Shown here piece by piece: positions 26,797-37,244 of a DNA stretch of 64,000 nucleotides (the first letter of the stretch is position 1; every line of letters begins with the position of its first letter). Under the pieces are notes generated by a model. That model had not been told where the DNA came from. It searched no databases and worked only from the letters and a program-made list of their open reading frames with translations. The stretch is from Cenococcum geophilum 1.58 (lineage: Eukaryota > Ascomycota > Dothideomycetes > Gloniales > Gloniaceae), in contig KV748195.1 in NCBI GenBank assembly GCA_001692895.1, forward strand, positions 2,232,001 to 2,296,000. Direction: 5' to 3'. The position numbers and the translations under genes were made by a program.

Positions 26797-28613
26797 TATA
26801 GAGGTTCTTAATAGAGCCTTCCTAGCTAGCAATTACTATATACTATAAGCCGTTTATTAACTTCTGGCTCTTTAAATATTGCCTTCTATAGCCTATTTAT
26901 ATATCGCTTTAGTATATTATAATTAGAAGGGCCGGAAGCGGTTATATAATACTTAATAAAAGTTATAATACCCTAGTAGTGCTTATGTAACTATTCTAAT
27001 ATTAAATTAACTCTTTTGCATTCTAAATAAAAGACTTATAGTCCTTAACTATTATTTAAAGCCGGCTCGTTAGTTTGGGTACTCTAGCTACGGTAAAAAA
27101 AGGGCGGCGGTAGTCGTAGAAAAGGTGCGGCTACTATAACTTAGGGGCGTTAGGCGCGACGATAAGATAATAAATTAGAATTGGGTAAATCGGGCAAGGT
27201 AATCTTCTTCACTAGGTTTAATTTAGTAATTCTAGCTATTAGGAATAGCTTAGGGAGCTATAAAAGTTAAGATAATTTAGCTTAAAGTAGGTATATATAG
27301 GCCTAAATACTCCGCGCGGGACTAATAAAAATCTAAACCGTGTACTAGACCTTCTAACGAAGGTCTTGCCAAAAGCGGCTAGCGGCTTGGCAAGGTAAGC
27401 CTTGGCAAGAAGGTCTGGGAACGAGACAAAACGGAATCATGTCTAAGCTTGCTGAGGTAAGCGAATCCCGTAGACCCGCTTAAATTAGCGTTGGTTGGCC
27501 CCGCGCCCTTAGCCGCCAAGCCTCCGAGCGAGCTCTTAGCTCATTTAGCGGCCCGTGCATACACCCATCGAGACCAAATTGTTGTAGGTAGCCTCAAAGG
27601 TAAAGTCCTAGTCAAGCTGTGATTGACAGACCTTGAGCGCTCGGAAATCATCCACTTTGAAACGCTAGCGGACCATTTGCGATTGAAAAATTCCAGACGG
27701 CTAAGTGAAAAGTAAGAACTCCTATACGAGGGTTCTCGACGGCTAAACTTTCTTCGTCCTTTTCACCCAACGAGACGGCGTGGCTGAGCGCAAATCTTAT
27801 TGGTAGCATAGAGGGAACCAATGAGAGATCTTAGAATAAGCAATAAAGCTTTGAACAAGCTTTCCGAAAATGGCTTGACGCTTTCACAGCTAGATTCGTA
27901 ATTTTCCTTTGCTTCTCGCATTCCAACTGCAGGCGCAACGCCTTCCATGAACCGGACCAGCCCGAAACAGTGTCCCTGAAGCAAATCCAAACGAAACCTC
28001 GAGAGTTGGAATAGGGGAATTAAACCGCCTCGATTGCCAAGCTATCATAGCGGAGTTTCGTCAACAGAGCCGCCAGGCTGGATACTCTTGGATCTATCTG
28101 TTTCGTAGCCATCCGAGAGTCATGAGCTTGCAGCTCGTGTCACCTGACGGCCGCTGGAAATGGACCCAAGAAGTTAAAATTAATGAAGAATTTATCGTTT
28201 ATCCCGCGTCTAAAACCGATACACCCGATCAATACACCTAGCCAGCTAGGAGATCTGGCCCTAATCCACATCATTGCCCCGCCCACTCTACCTCACCCAA
28301 TGACACCATTAGCCAAGCCCTCGAATCCCGGCATCTAAAATCGCGAAAACCTCTCGAAACCCCTCACTAACCTTCGAACACTAGAAGATAGCATCCGATA
28401 TAGCGGCTTGGCCCTCTGCTGTGCTTTCATTGATCATCATTTGTGCCGCGAGAAGATCCGTTCCGTCATCGCCTCCGTCACTGCAAGGAGAAGCAAGTTA
28501 GCTAAGTGCGGGACAAGTAGACACATTCCACCAGGCTTACCGACGTCTCATATGAAAGGCAGAGTAGAGCGAAAGCAGTCTAGATATTCAAGAGAACGAT
28601 GAAGCGGACATGA
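26797..28613. other. Transition from AT-rich block to normal DNA; no gene seen
   Basis: Up to about 27.3 kb the sequence is still AT-rich and decayed. From about 27.35 kb it has ordinary composition. An inverted repeat (agaccttct...cttgccaa with ttggcaag...agaaggtct) lies at about 27350-27420. The rest (27.45-28.6 kb) holds only short unsupported frames. The last part is probably 3' flank of the gene that ends at 28614. Confidence 0.5.
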
Positions 28614-30474
28614 TCAGAATATCGCCGCGCTGGTAGCAGCAAATCCCGCGTCTATGCTCTCCGCATTAAGCACAGCGGCATCATTTGCAGCCTGAGCAGC
28701 GAGAACATCGTCGTTGGGGTCACTGTAGATAAGGCAGTGAGAAGGTGACCCTAAGCAGTGAGAAGATAGCGACCATGACGAACCGGGCGGAGAAGTCCGA
28801 TAGGGAAATGCGTAGGTAGGAGAAGACAGTAACCGAGATGAGACAACAAGAATGCGAACAGATGAGGCTTACCTGTATCCACCGTAACCGCCACCATATC
28901 CTCCTCCATACCCGCCATCATCGCCGCCATAGCCTGCATCGCCATAGCCTGCATACCCGTCATTGCCACCGCTGGCTGGTTGAGAGGAAGCAGTATAGAC
29001 TCCGCCTCCGCCTCCGCCTCCAGAAGACGAAGAGTCTGTCAGACCTTCCACAGCTTCAATGGCCTCACACCCTACGAATCCAGCGGCCAGCGCGCCGCCA
29101 AGTCCCATAGCTATTTTCTTTCCCGACGAGGCATTGGTCCAGAATTTACCGATGCTGGAACCCAGGCCTCTTTGTCCGGCCGCTGGTTGGCCGGGAGCGG
29201 CTGCGCCCGGGATGTTTGCCGTAGGGGGATGTTGCGCGTATTGTTGCGCCTGGGCGGCGTACTTGGGCGGTTGTTGCTGCTGGCCGGGTGCGTAACCTTG
29301 GCGTTGAGGATATGTTCCTGGTTGCTGTTGGCCCTGAGGATATTGCGAATATGAAGGGCCCAGACGCGCATTGCTCGGAGGTTGACCACCTGCGTTAGGT
29401 GGAGGCGTTCCTGGGATTAGAGATTTAGTAAATTAACCTTGCCAAGCGATCACGGGAATTACCGTAGTAAGACGATGCAGTTCCCCTCGTGGCTTGAGCT
29501 TGAACAGGCCCTTGCGATGGAACATACTGTGTTGTGGGAGGGTGCGTATTGGTCTGTTGGATCTGGACGGGTCCCGGAGCATAGGTAGGGCTGCTTGGTG
29601 GAGCCTGGGGGTTACGATAGCTGATTTGGGACGCCTGTGGTTGAGGTGTTTGGTATGGCTGCTGAACGGTAGGTGCAGGCGACGGAGCATAAGACGCAGA
29701 GGCCGGGGATGCCGCACTCGCTGGCACCGGTGAGTTTTGATAAGCGGAATAGCTCTCAGTCGCTGGTGCCGACTGGGTTTGCTGTGATGGATAGGTTTGA
29801 TTCGTTTGCGCATATGCAGGCACAGTCGGAGGGTTTGCCATTGAATAGCCGGGGGGACTCTGTTGGTATTGCCCGTTCGGGCTTTGCACTGTCTGAGAAT
29901 AAGTAGACTGTGGGCCTGCCGATGCCTGTGCGCTCCCGCCTGGAATTGGCATGGATGAAGGAGCCGGTGAGGCCTGCGGTGGGATCTGGCCAGCTTGAGG
30001 AGTCGAGATCATTGTGTATGGCGACCCCGGATAGCCAGGTGGTGGTGGAGATATTGGTCCAGGTTGTGGATTGTGTAATGTTTGACTATTAGCAGCAGCA
30101 TTACGTGGCTGTGGCGCTGCGTAGGCTGCTAATTGGGCCTGGGCTTGCGGATATGTAGCAGGCGATACTTGAGGGGGTTGGGTTTCATAAGAAGCCGGCG
30201 GCGTTGGGGTAGTGGTTGGCTGCTGTTGATTCGGCGCCGGATGGTTCATGTTCTGAGATGATGGTTCATAATAATAAGGTATTGTCGGAGGCGACGTGAC
30301 TGTAGCGCTAGGTCCTGCAGAAGAGCTGTTGGAGAGCGATATAGAAGACATCGCATTGGAGAGAGGATCGGGTTGATACGTTTGGGGATAAGGCCGAGCA
30401 TTACTGGGGCCAGTAGGAGGTGGGTCATAGGACTGATTTGCCCCTTGCCATTGCGGTGCAGAAGAGTACGACAT
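28614..30474 (-). CDS. Pro/Gln/Ser-rich protein with Gly-rich C-terminus, function unknown
   Basis: Proposed exons are 30474-29463, 29410-28873 and 28722-28614 (introns of 52 and 150 bp, GT-AG, frame kept), giving 552 aa. The first about 440 residues are low-complexity Pro, Gln, Ser, Ala and Tyr, including QQPPKYAAQ-type runs; this looks intrinsically disordered. Next comes a short ordered-looking stretch (GSSIGKFW, then a Gly/Ala helix-like KKIAMGLGGALAAGF), a Gly run and GGYGGGYGGGYGG repeats. An acidic-Ala tail (SDPNDDVLAAQAAN) ends the protein. There is no signal peptide. It may be a scaffold or condensate-type protein, but no family is recognised. Ignoring the first intron ends the frame at about 349 aa just inside that intron. 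The second acceptor (ctacag) was chosen because a closer one (cttag) gives an early stop. Confidence 0.75.
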
Positions 30475-31158
30475 TGACTTTGTATACTCGGTGACGAAAA
30501 CTTAGAGATAGAAAAGAATTGATGGCAGTGGAGACAGCGGGGCAGAGAGCAACCAAGTACCGAGCAGCACCGGTGAAAGAGGGCAATTAAGCGCTGTCTG
30601 AGAATTCTAGAAAAGGAGGCGTGCTTAGGGTAGCGCGACGCAGCTGAGAGTTGAGCTGAGTGATTGGTGTTACGGACGGGGCTAATCAAGCCTTGCCGTA
30701 AAATAGGCGAGAGACATCCTTCATCGGATGCGCTTTTAATTGACATTAAGAGCAAATTAGCGGAGCAGGATAGCTCCGTACTATAATTTTTGATGAATGC
30801 GTTGTGTGAAGAGAACATGATGAGGTTATTCGGTGATGAACTGAAGATGGTGATGGTGTTGATGGTGTTGATGATCAACAGCGAAGTTTAAGCATCCTAA
30901 GCTTCAGGCCAAGCTTTGAAACAGGGGCGGGGAGCCGTGGCAAGCCATAATTCGTGTGGCTGTGGCTATTCTTAACCGAATCCACCCGTGCGAAAGAGGT
31001 AGTGACTCCGCGTAGCCGATGCTCTCCTTTTTTATGCGGTCTTGTTAGGAGTATCGAGCGGATCAAGCCCCGGTGGTTCGTCTAGCCATGCCTTTGGGGA
31101 CCAGCACTAAATCCTAGAGAGTCCGGAAGTCCCAAAGGGGTTTAAGGACACTGAAAAA
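30475..31158. other. Intergenic, upstream of the Pro/Gln-rich gene
   Basis: Probably holds the promoter and 5' UTR of the minus-strand gene starting at 30474. A short GATGGT-type microsatellite lies at 30846-30874. Open frames here are short and unsupported. Confidence 0.5.
30846..30874. repeat. GATGGT/GTT microsatellite
   Basis: Tandem gatggtgttgatggtgttg-type units in the upstream region of the Pro/Gln-rich gene. Confidence 0.8.
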
Positions 31159-32296
31159 ATGTTGAAACTATTTGTGCCGAAATCTCTAGTTGAACAACGC
31201 TGTGATCACTTCAGACAGTCCACCGACCGCGTCGACCAACGACTCGATCTAGAATCCTCAGCCCGATATCTAGGGACTAATTCTGCGCCAGCCCGATGCA
31301 AGGACTCTCAGTCTGGATGAGATGCGTTCAAACGCTTCCGCTTCCATGATTGCAGGAGCAAACCGCTGCAACCCTGTTGAGCGGTCTTACTTTCCAGCTT
31401 CTGAAGAACCAAGATTCTCTGGTTCAGCTTGTCCACGAGATCCGCGCTACCTTTCTTAGTGAACAGGATATTACCATTGTGACTCTTCCGAGACTGAGGT
31501 ACCTGAGCGCATGCCTTGAAGAATGTTTGCGGATATATCCACCTGTCGGACGGACAAGTCACTCATAAGAACTCTGTCGATTGAAGCTGGCTCTAGAAGC
31601 TCTCTATATACATGAGGTAGGGGCAAAAGACTGACGACGACACTGACGACGACACTGACGACGATTTGGAACTATTACTCAATCGCCACCAGGTCGACAT
31701 TGCCACCCAGTCGGTAATAGGTAATAGAAACAGGGTGTGAGTCATAAGGTGGTACCTGACAGTGACCTCAACGTTCGACACCACCCGTCCTACTGGAACG
31801 CCCCATTCGGTACCACTTGAAGGCACTACCGTCTGGCGAATATGTGCCTGGAGGGGTTAGTCACACTCCGTGTTCATCCCCCACGTACTGACTGTCAAGG
31901 AGACCAGCATCTCCGTAGCCCATTATGCAGCATATCGATCGCCGGCCAACTTTGCGCTTCCGAAGTCCTTCATCCCAGAACGGTGGCGGTGATTCGAGAC
32001 TTAAGGGAGACAACAAAATGGCTTTCAAGCCATTTTCCTACGGACCCCGCAATTACTTGGGCAAGAAGTACGCATACTTCTGCTTTCTCAGCCCCCAAAT
32101 TTGCCTCACGTTACTAATTGTCGCTTCGTCATACAGAATGGCTTTCCACGAAATGTGCCTCATTATCACCAAAGTTCTCTAGAATTTCGATCTTAGCCTT
32201 GTGAAGGAAAGCGAGAACTGGAGTGAACAGAACGTCTATACGCTGTGGGAAAAGGGCCCGTTGATTGTGAAATTAACCCCCGTAAAGGTTTCTTGA
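31159..32296 (+). pseudogene. Cytochrome P450 pseudogene (C-terminal half), split by a solo LTR
   Basis: Only the second half of a fungal P450 is recognisable. It starts near the F/G region (KSLVEQRCDHFRQSTDRVDQ). An I-helix region follows, in which the AGxETTAT motif is disturbed by a small deletion that shifts the frame near 31350. The K-helix stretch ends CLEECLRIYPPVG (about 31510-31550). The LTR at 31575-31780 interrupts what follows. The heme loop at about 32030-32070 reads FSYGPRNYLGK, so Tyr replaces the invariant heme-ligand Cys (a G-to-A type change). A probable intron (gtacgc...tacag) and a normal C-terminal tail (YTLWEKGPLIVKLTPV) follow. The first about 200 residues are missing. 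It cannot encode a working enzyme. Confidence 0.85.
31575..31780 (-). repeat. Solo LTR, TGTCGA family, copy 1
   Basis: 206 bp in reverse orientation relative to the other copies. In element orientation it begins TGTCGAACGT and ends CAATCGACA. It shares with copy 2 the blocks ctatttctattacct-like, ggtggcaatg and gtcgtcagt-type repeats (three 12-bp ctgacgacgaca units at about 31630-31663). A tatata motif followed by gagagcttctagagcc resembles copies 2 and 3. No clear target duplication is seen, unlike the other three copies. Confidence 0.65.
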
Positions 32297-32689
32297 AAGG
32301 GTTTTGCTCTGTCGAAACTAGTCTTCGTGCCGAGCTTCGCAAGAGTTCCCAGCTGAGCTCTAGAGAAGACGGAAGTGCAGAAATTGCGGCTTCTCGTGTG
32401 CCACAACCGTCCGGAAGCCTTTTTTAAGTAGATGTGTCACATATTTACAAGCTAAAAGGGCAGTTTTTACGGTGTATAACTTCAAGAATAATCACCGTAC
32501 AATTTGTACTCAAATCCTAGAACTAATCATGCACCCAGCTAAAAAAAGAGGCTCTCTCATCTAGTGCACTCCTCTTGCCATTGGCATATCACAGATATCA
32601 GAGGCTCGTGCATATAGCGTAATAGTTATGCTAACCCATAGCCTATCTTATGCTCGTCCACCCCATCTCCCTTCCTACCCCAACTCCAC
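32297..32689. other. Intergenic
   Basis: Lies between the P450 relic and the end of the MDR reductase gene. Nothing recognised except probable 3' flank of the latter. Confidence 0.5.
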
Positions 32690-33736
32690 CTATTGTAGAG
32701 AAACAACGACCTTCTTAGCAGACACACCCTTCTTCAGGACATCGAATGCTGCCTGAATATGCTCAAGCCCTTTCCCCACGACCTCCGGATCCGGCGCTGT
32801 AATATAAGCACCCTCCTCTAAAGCTTTTGGCAAAAAATCCTCATAAACAACCTTACTAACTTCGTTGTCCTTCAAATCACTCCCAAAAATAAACTTCGTC
32901 CCTACGCCCTCCATCAAATTCTCCGGCGGATTCACCGCCATCGCCACGAACTTCTTCCCCTCGCTCCGCGCAACCACCTCGACGCAGCCGAAAGCAGCCG
33001 CGTCCCTAGACGCCGGCGCCCCCGCATTCCCAATCGCAATCGCCCCCGCGCACTTCTTGTCCTTAAACGCCTCCACCAAGTCCTGCACCACCGATTCGCT
33101 ATTATAATCAAACGCAGCGCCTGCCCCTAGCTTCTTCACATACTCCCAATTCTTCGCCGACGCCGTCGTGATCACCTCATACCCCGCCGCCACCGCCAGC
33201 TGAATCGCATTGCTCCCCACGCTAGTCGACCCGCCCCACACTAGCAGCGTCTCGCCCGTCGGGCGCGGCGGCACCGTCGGATATGCCAGCGCGAGATAGT
33301 CCTTCTGGAACAGCCCGCATGCCGCCGTCGAGAGACCCAGCGGCAGCACGGCGGCACTCTCGAAACCCAGGCTCGCGGGGATCGGGCTCGCCAGGTGCGC
33401 CTTCAGCGCCGTGTAGGTCTGGAAGGCGCCCTCGCGCGCCGCGGAGGTGGTGAGGGCCAGCGCGTGCCCGAGCACGCGGTCGCCGGGCTTGAAGCGCGTG
33501 ACTGCGCGTCCGACTTCGGTCACGGTGCCCGCAACGTCAGAGCCTAGGGTGAGTGGGAAGGTGATCCAGGGGAAGAGCGACTCGCCCATGGCTTGGATGG
33601 CCCAGTCGACGGGGTTGATGGCAACGGCGGCGTTTTGGATGATGATTTCGTTGTCCTCTGGAGACGGGTATGGCGCCGGGGCTACTTCGAGCGGGGCGTC
33701 TTTGGCGCGAAGCCAGGTGGCTGTGTTAGTGGGCAT
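32690..33736 (-). CDS. Zinc-less medium-chain dehydrogenase/reductase (enoyl-reductase-like)
   Basis: Single exon, 348 aa, starting at the ATG at 33736 (MPTNTATWLRAKDAP). The open frame extends five codons upstream, but only to a TTG. A GroES-like N-terminal domain (about 1-120) carries LGSDVAGTVTEVG near residues 64-76. The Rossmann motif VWGGSTSVGSNAIQLA (about 166-181) should bind NADPH. The Cys/His zinc ligands of classical alcohol dehydrogenases (GHE motif) are absent, as in fungal ToxD/CipB-like and trans-acting enoyl reductases. Such proteins reduce enoyl or quinone-like substrates, often in secondary metabolism, but no synthase gene is nearby. Length is normal for the family and the reading frame looks healthy. 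Its promoter holds a 250-bp palindromic element 66 bp upstream. Confidence 0.9.
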   Translation of the reverse strand: MPTNTATWLRAKDAPLEVAPAPYPSPEDNEIIIQNAAVAINPVDWAIQAMGESLFPWITFPLTLGSDVAGTVTEVGRAVTRFKPGDRVLGHALALTTSAAREGAFQTYTALKAHLASPIPASLGFESAAVLPLGLSTAACGLFQKDYLALAYPTVPPRPTGETLLVWGGSTSVGSNAIQLAVAAGYEVITTASAKNWEYVKKLGAGAAFDYNSESVVQDLVEAFKDKKCAGAIAIGNAGAPASRDAAAFGCVEVVARSEGKKFVAMAVNPPENLMEGVGTKFIFGSDLKDNEVSKVVYEDFLPKALEEGAYITAPDPEVVGKGLEHIQAAFDVLKKGVSAKKVVVSLQ

Positions 33737-33802
33737 GGTGGGCGAGGACAAGGAGGGAGGCTGGGAGGGTTGTTACTGAGGAAATTGAGGAAGGGGATTG
33801 AG

Positions 33803-34052
33803 GGCGTGTTCGGTTGCAGTCTGAAGCTTTTTCAATCTGACGTTGATCCGTACTTTCGTCGCAGAAAAGGACGCATTTGTCCGAATTTATACACATATTC
33901 GTGGCTTATATATAAGTCTCTAGATTATTAAACCAAATCTAAAATCTAGAGCCTTATATATAAGCCACGAACACGTGTATAAATTCTGACAAACGCGTCC
34001 TTCTCTGCCGGACGAAAGTACGGATCAACGCTAGATTGCAACCGAACACGCC
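33803..34052. mobile_element. Palindromic MITE (GGCGTGTTCGGTTGCA ends)
   Basis: 250 bp that fold back almost entirely. GGCGTGTTCGGTTGCA at the left is matched by TGCAACCGAACACGCC at the right. The arms continue through gatccgtactttcgtc, ggacgc-tttgtc and gtggcttatatataag to the centre near 33930. No convincing target duplication is visible. It lies in the promoter of the minus-strand MDR gene. The end sequence resembles hAT or PIF-type MITE termini, but the class is not decided. Confidence 0.75.
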
Positions 34053-34619
34053 TTAATTCGAGATGAGGTTCATACAGTTTCAATCCCGCTTCCAACTCCG
34101 CTCAGCTTGTAATCTCTCAAATCCGAAAACTCCAAAGTCGTGGTATAGGTGGCTCTGCTCCTGCTTTACGTAGACTTGAAGATGTGAACACCCGTCCTCT
34201 AATGCGCGTCGAGGTCCATGGGGGGATTCGCTAAGCCATCTGATCGGCCAGTTGTAAGTGCTTCCGTTTTATCGGTAACGTTTGGTGTCGGATTCCGGTA
34301 TGTCCGTTAAACCCGGTGTGTAACTTAGATGGTGGGGTGAATGTTCCGTTTAAAAAGGATGCTGAATTGGCTATGGACGAAGCGAGAACTCCGTGGTAAG
34401 GTATGCTGCTGGCACTGTATAGGCCTACTATGAGAAGTCTTTGCCGAAGCTGTTTAGTACGTTCCAGAATAACCGTCTGAACTCTTCGCCTCCCTACAGG
34501 CACACGAGGCACTACGGGAGTCGATCTAATGTACTATCTGAGCACCTTTTTGAGGATCTTAGAGCTCGATTTTGGTACGAAATGGAAGTACAATTATTAA
34601 ATGTCGATTGGTTCTTTTT
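34053..34619. other. Intergenic, no gene supported
   Basis: Ordinary composition. A plus-strand stretch at about 34375-34600 reads as broken protein-like sequence (MLLALYRPTMRSLCR) with stops. It could be an old gene relic, but I do not recognise it. Confidence 0.4.
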
Positions 34620-34888
34620 TGTCGATCCAGGTCGGATTTTGATGATCACCCTGTTCCTGTTCTAGTGGCCTATCACCTTATGACTTCATGCTATTTCTAT
34701 TACCTTTCCATTACCTATTACCCAATGTCGATCAGGTGGCAATGAGGTAAATAGTTTCAAATCGACGTCAGAACCGACGTCAGCGTCGACGTCAGTCTTT
34801 ACCACCTACTTAGTGTATGTAATGGCTCTAGAACCACTTGCAATGAGACAGTCATTTTTCTTTTTATCTTTTGGTCTTCCGATCGACA
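34620..34888 (+). repeat. Solo LTR, TGTCGA family, copy 2
   Basis: 269 bp, from TGTCGATCCAGG to TTCCGATCGACA. TTTTT lies on both sides (34615-34619, 34889-34893); this is consistent with a 5-bp duplication but is low-complexity. It shares internal blocks with copy 1 and its end with copies 3 and 4. Confidence 0.7.
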
Positions 34889-35229
34889 TTTTTATAACGT
34901 AAGTAACGGGGTTTTGACCGCTCCCCGGGTTATGACCGCCTTGAACTCCAAAATTCGCCAAAATGCTTGATTTAGTGGTAAATAACTAGTAAAAGCCATT
35001 ATAAGTCATCGCATCGTTAGTAAGAAGTCTTGAAGATATAAATGTATGTAATAGAGTCTATATAAAGTCGATTTTTGGTGTTTTACAGTTTAATTGGCCA
35101 CTGAGTTGGCTCATCTGGGGACTCTTTGTCGCTCGCCTCAAAGCCGCTCTTTACAACCACCGCCGACACCCCGACATCAGTGAGGTCCGGTCCAAATCCA
35201 ATGCACTATACCTAAATAGGAATAGTAGT
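34889..35229. other. Intergenic
   Basis: Contains ggggttttgaccgctcccc followed by gggttatgaccgcc, an imperfect repeat possibly from an element end. No gene seen. Confidence 0.4.
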
Positions 35230-35697
35230 AATGTAGGCTTTCCGACACCTCTGACAATGCCTCCGACAATGCCCTGAAGTTCGACAAGAGCTGTTCGTTT
35301 CCACATCTCTTATAACTATTGGTCTGAGCTTCTGAGGTAAGGCCGTTTAATAGTAACTAGCGCCTTATTAATAATATCTCTATCTAAAGACTTTCTAAAG
35401 AACTTAGATATTAAGCTGTTACATTTAACCTATGGATATTGCTCTAATATATAGCTATTACAGTTAATTAAGAGTTATTAATTAAATAGGGCCTAGAGTT
35501 AATTTAACCTTAATTCTATATTTGCTATTAAGGTAAGCTCGGAAGCTATTACTGGCAAGGGTACTATATAGTGGATCTAAACAGTATTTACAGTAGAAAA
35601 TGCGGTTTTTTCCTTGTTTTTCTAGCTCTCCATCCTTTCGTGCGTGGGCCCAAGTTTTAGTAGCCGTAGGCGTGCGTTTTTTACTCTTTTTTAACAC
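35230..35697 (-). pseudogene. hAT transposase remnant with BED-type zinc finger
   Basis: The 71-aa minus-strand frame at 35482-35697 reads KKRTPTATKTWAHARKDGE, then FYCKYCLDPLYSTLAS and SFRAYLNSK. This matches the N-terminal BED zinc-finger region of fungal hAT transposases (C-x2-C, then a YST...FRxHL-type helix). In place of the usual final His/Leu pattern it has Tyr-Leu. Further left (to about 35230) a broken stretch (INKALVTIKRPYLRSSDQ) resembles the following part of such transposases. The rest of the gene is missing. No inverted ends were found. This is a DNA-transposon fragment, not an active gene. Confidence 0.65.
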
Positions 35698-35912
35698 AGT
35701 CCCGATTAAGCCTTAAGCAGTTAAAGGGGCAAGAGAAAATAAATCAACTTTAGAATCTATATCTCGTGTAGTGCCGGAAAAAGGTAGATTTTTAAAGTGG
35801 TTTTAAAATTTATGTGGGTGCCAAGAATTATTGACAATAAATTCAATCGATATCGATCTTATCAATAAGCGCTATCGATAATAAGCTTGACAATAAATTA
35901 TTGAATACTACA

Positions 35913-36641
35913 CTAGTCGTCGTCTGAATACTCTGTAACCTTGATCGTCCATGCGTGGTCGCGGATCTTCTTCCTTAGATCGTCACTGGGGGGTTCACCG
36001 TACACGTTGACAATAACCTCTTCCAGCGGCGAGATAGCCTTGAAGCGCGCATCTACTAGTGCTAGTGCCTCAGTGGCAGCCCGTGGACTGTCGAGCGCAT
36101 TAATTGCCACCTCCATTGCATTCGTAGTCTCCAGCGACGTCTCGAGTGTGGTAATATTTGGGCAGTTAAGTCGGATGAGCTCCAAGGTGCGTATACTGTT
36201 TTCTCGGAGCGTGACGCGTCCGATGTGGTAATCATCGAAGGCCGGGAAGGCGATGCAGATGTGGCGGAGAAAGCTTGCGTTCTGGCGGCCGATGCGGTCG
36301 AGAAACGAGGTGAGAATCACATTTTGGAGTGGGTGTCGAAATAGAAACTCTAGGTCCAGGAGCGTAAAGCGATTTTCGGAGTAGAACAGGGAGCTGGCTT
36401 CACTGTACACCCTTTTGCTCACGTGGAGAAGCGCCAGACAGAGACCAGAGGTATCCAGCTTGACGGCCGGCAAAACCCCATGTAGGTCATGCCAGAAGTC
36501 GGTGGCGATGTCTATTATGACGGGTTGCGGGAGCACGAGGAGCTCCTCATAGATCTTATTCCGGATCTCGCCAGGGAGGCTGAAGAAATTGAGCGGCATT
36601 GCGGTGCTGTGGACTGCTACCAAAATTGTCCTGCGGTTCAT
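35913..36641 (-). CDS. F-box-like/DUF7730-type protein
   Basis: Single exon, 242 aa. The motif FFSLPGEIRNKIYEELLV (residues 19-36) followed by LLHVSKRVYSEASSLFYSEN (71-90) is the signature of a large fungal family of short F-box-like proteins (DUF7730 and related). These have an N-terminal helical pair and a Leu-rich remainder. The role is unknown; some may act as substrate adaptors in ubiquitin ligases. The first Met is at 36641; a second in-frame ATG at 36599 (MPLNFFSLPGEIR) is equally plausible and fits the family better. The C-terminus is acidic (EYSDDD). The frame is intact. The 3' flank (35825-35910) has AT-rich short repeats (gacaataaatt twice). Confidence 0.8.
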   Translation of the reverse strand: MNRRTILVAVHSTAMPLNFFSLPGEIRNKIYEELLVLPQPVIIDIATDFWHDLHGVLPAVKLDTSGLCLALLHVSKRVYSEASSLFYSENRFTLLDLEFLFRHPLQNVILTSFLDRIGRQNASFLRHICIAFPAFDDYHIGRVTLRENSIRTLELIRLNCPNITTLETSLETTNAMEVAINALDSPRAATEALALVDARFKAISPLEEVIVNVYGEPPSDDLRKKIRDHAWTIKVTEYSDDD

Positions 36642-36910
36642 TAACTGACTGGAAGTTGGCGGGGAGCGACGATGCTATGATTCACATGTGCCAAGGCCCA
36701 CTAAACCATCCTGGTTAGCATCCTACCTACCTTAGTTAAGCGTCCGTCTCATCGAACACCAAGAAAAGTAACCCCGCGGAGGAAAATTCCGCCCTCACGC
36801 GCTGTTAGAAATAAGAAACATTAACATTAGTCTTCCTTTGAATTGCTATTTTGTAGATCCCGATATATTATCTTTGGCCGTTTCAGTGATGCAAGGTCAG
36901 AAAGGACAAC
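36642..36910. promoter_or_regulatory. Shared upstream region of the F-box-like gene and the bZIP relic
   Basis: A divergent intergenic stretch of 269 bp that should hold the promoters of both flanking genes. No clear TATA box. Confidence 0.3.
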
Positions 36911-37244
36911 ATGTCACAGCTGCCTATATGATTTGAGAGAGATGACCGGATTAAGACGAAAGACCCTAAGGGACGCAAAAGGATACAGGATAGGCTAGCA
37001 CAGAGAGCTCATCGTACGTGCTTCATACGCTTGAAAGATTAACCCAAACCAAGTTATTCATTTAGTATACGCAGGCCGACCAAGAAGAAACGTCAGCAAC
37101 ACCGCCAGAGCAAGAGGAGAGCCAACATCAACTCAACCCAGCACAGCACCCGGCGAAAACCCCCTCGCTCTAGTAGCTTAGCACTAGTCGTACCCTCGAA
37201 ATCTCAAGCTAGCACCAACGACCTCGAAGAACTACCCCCAGCAC

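Noticed and set aside
28751-29906. Many overlapping frames on both strands
   Set aside because: Shadows of the low-complexity coding exons of the minus-strand Pro/Gln/Gly-rich gene.
33737-33751. Upstream start for the MDR reductase
   Set aside because: The codon is TTG; the first ATG (33736) gives a normal N-terminus.
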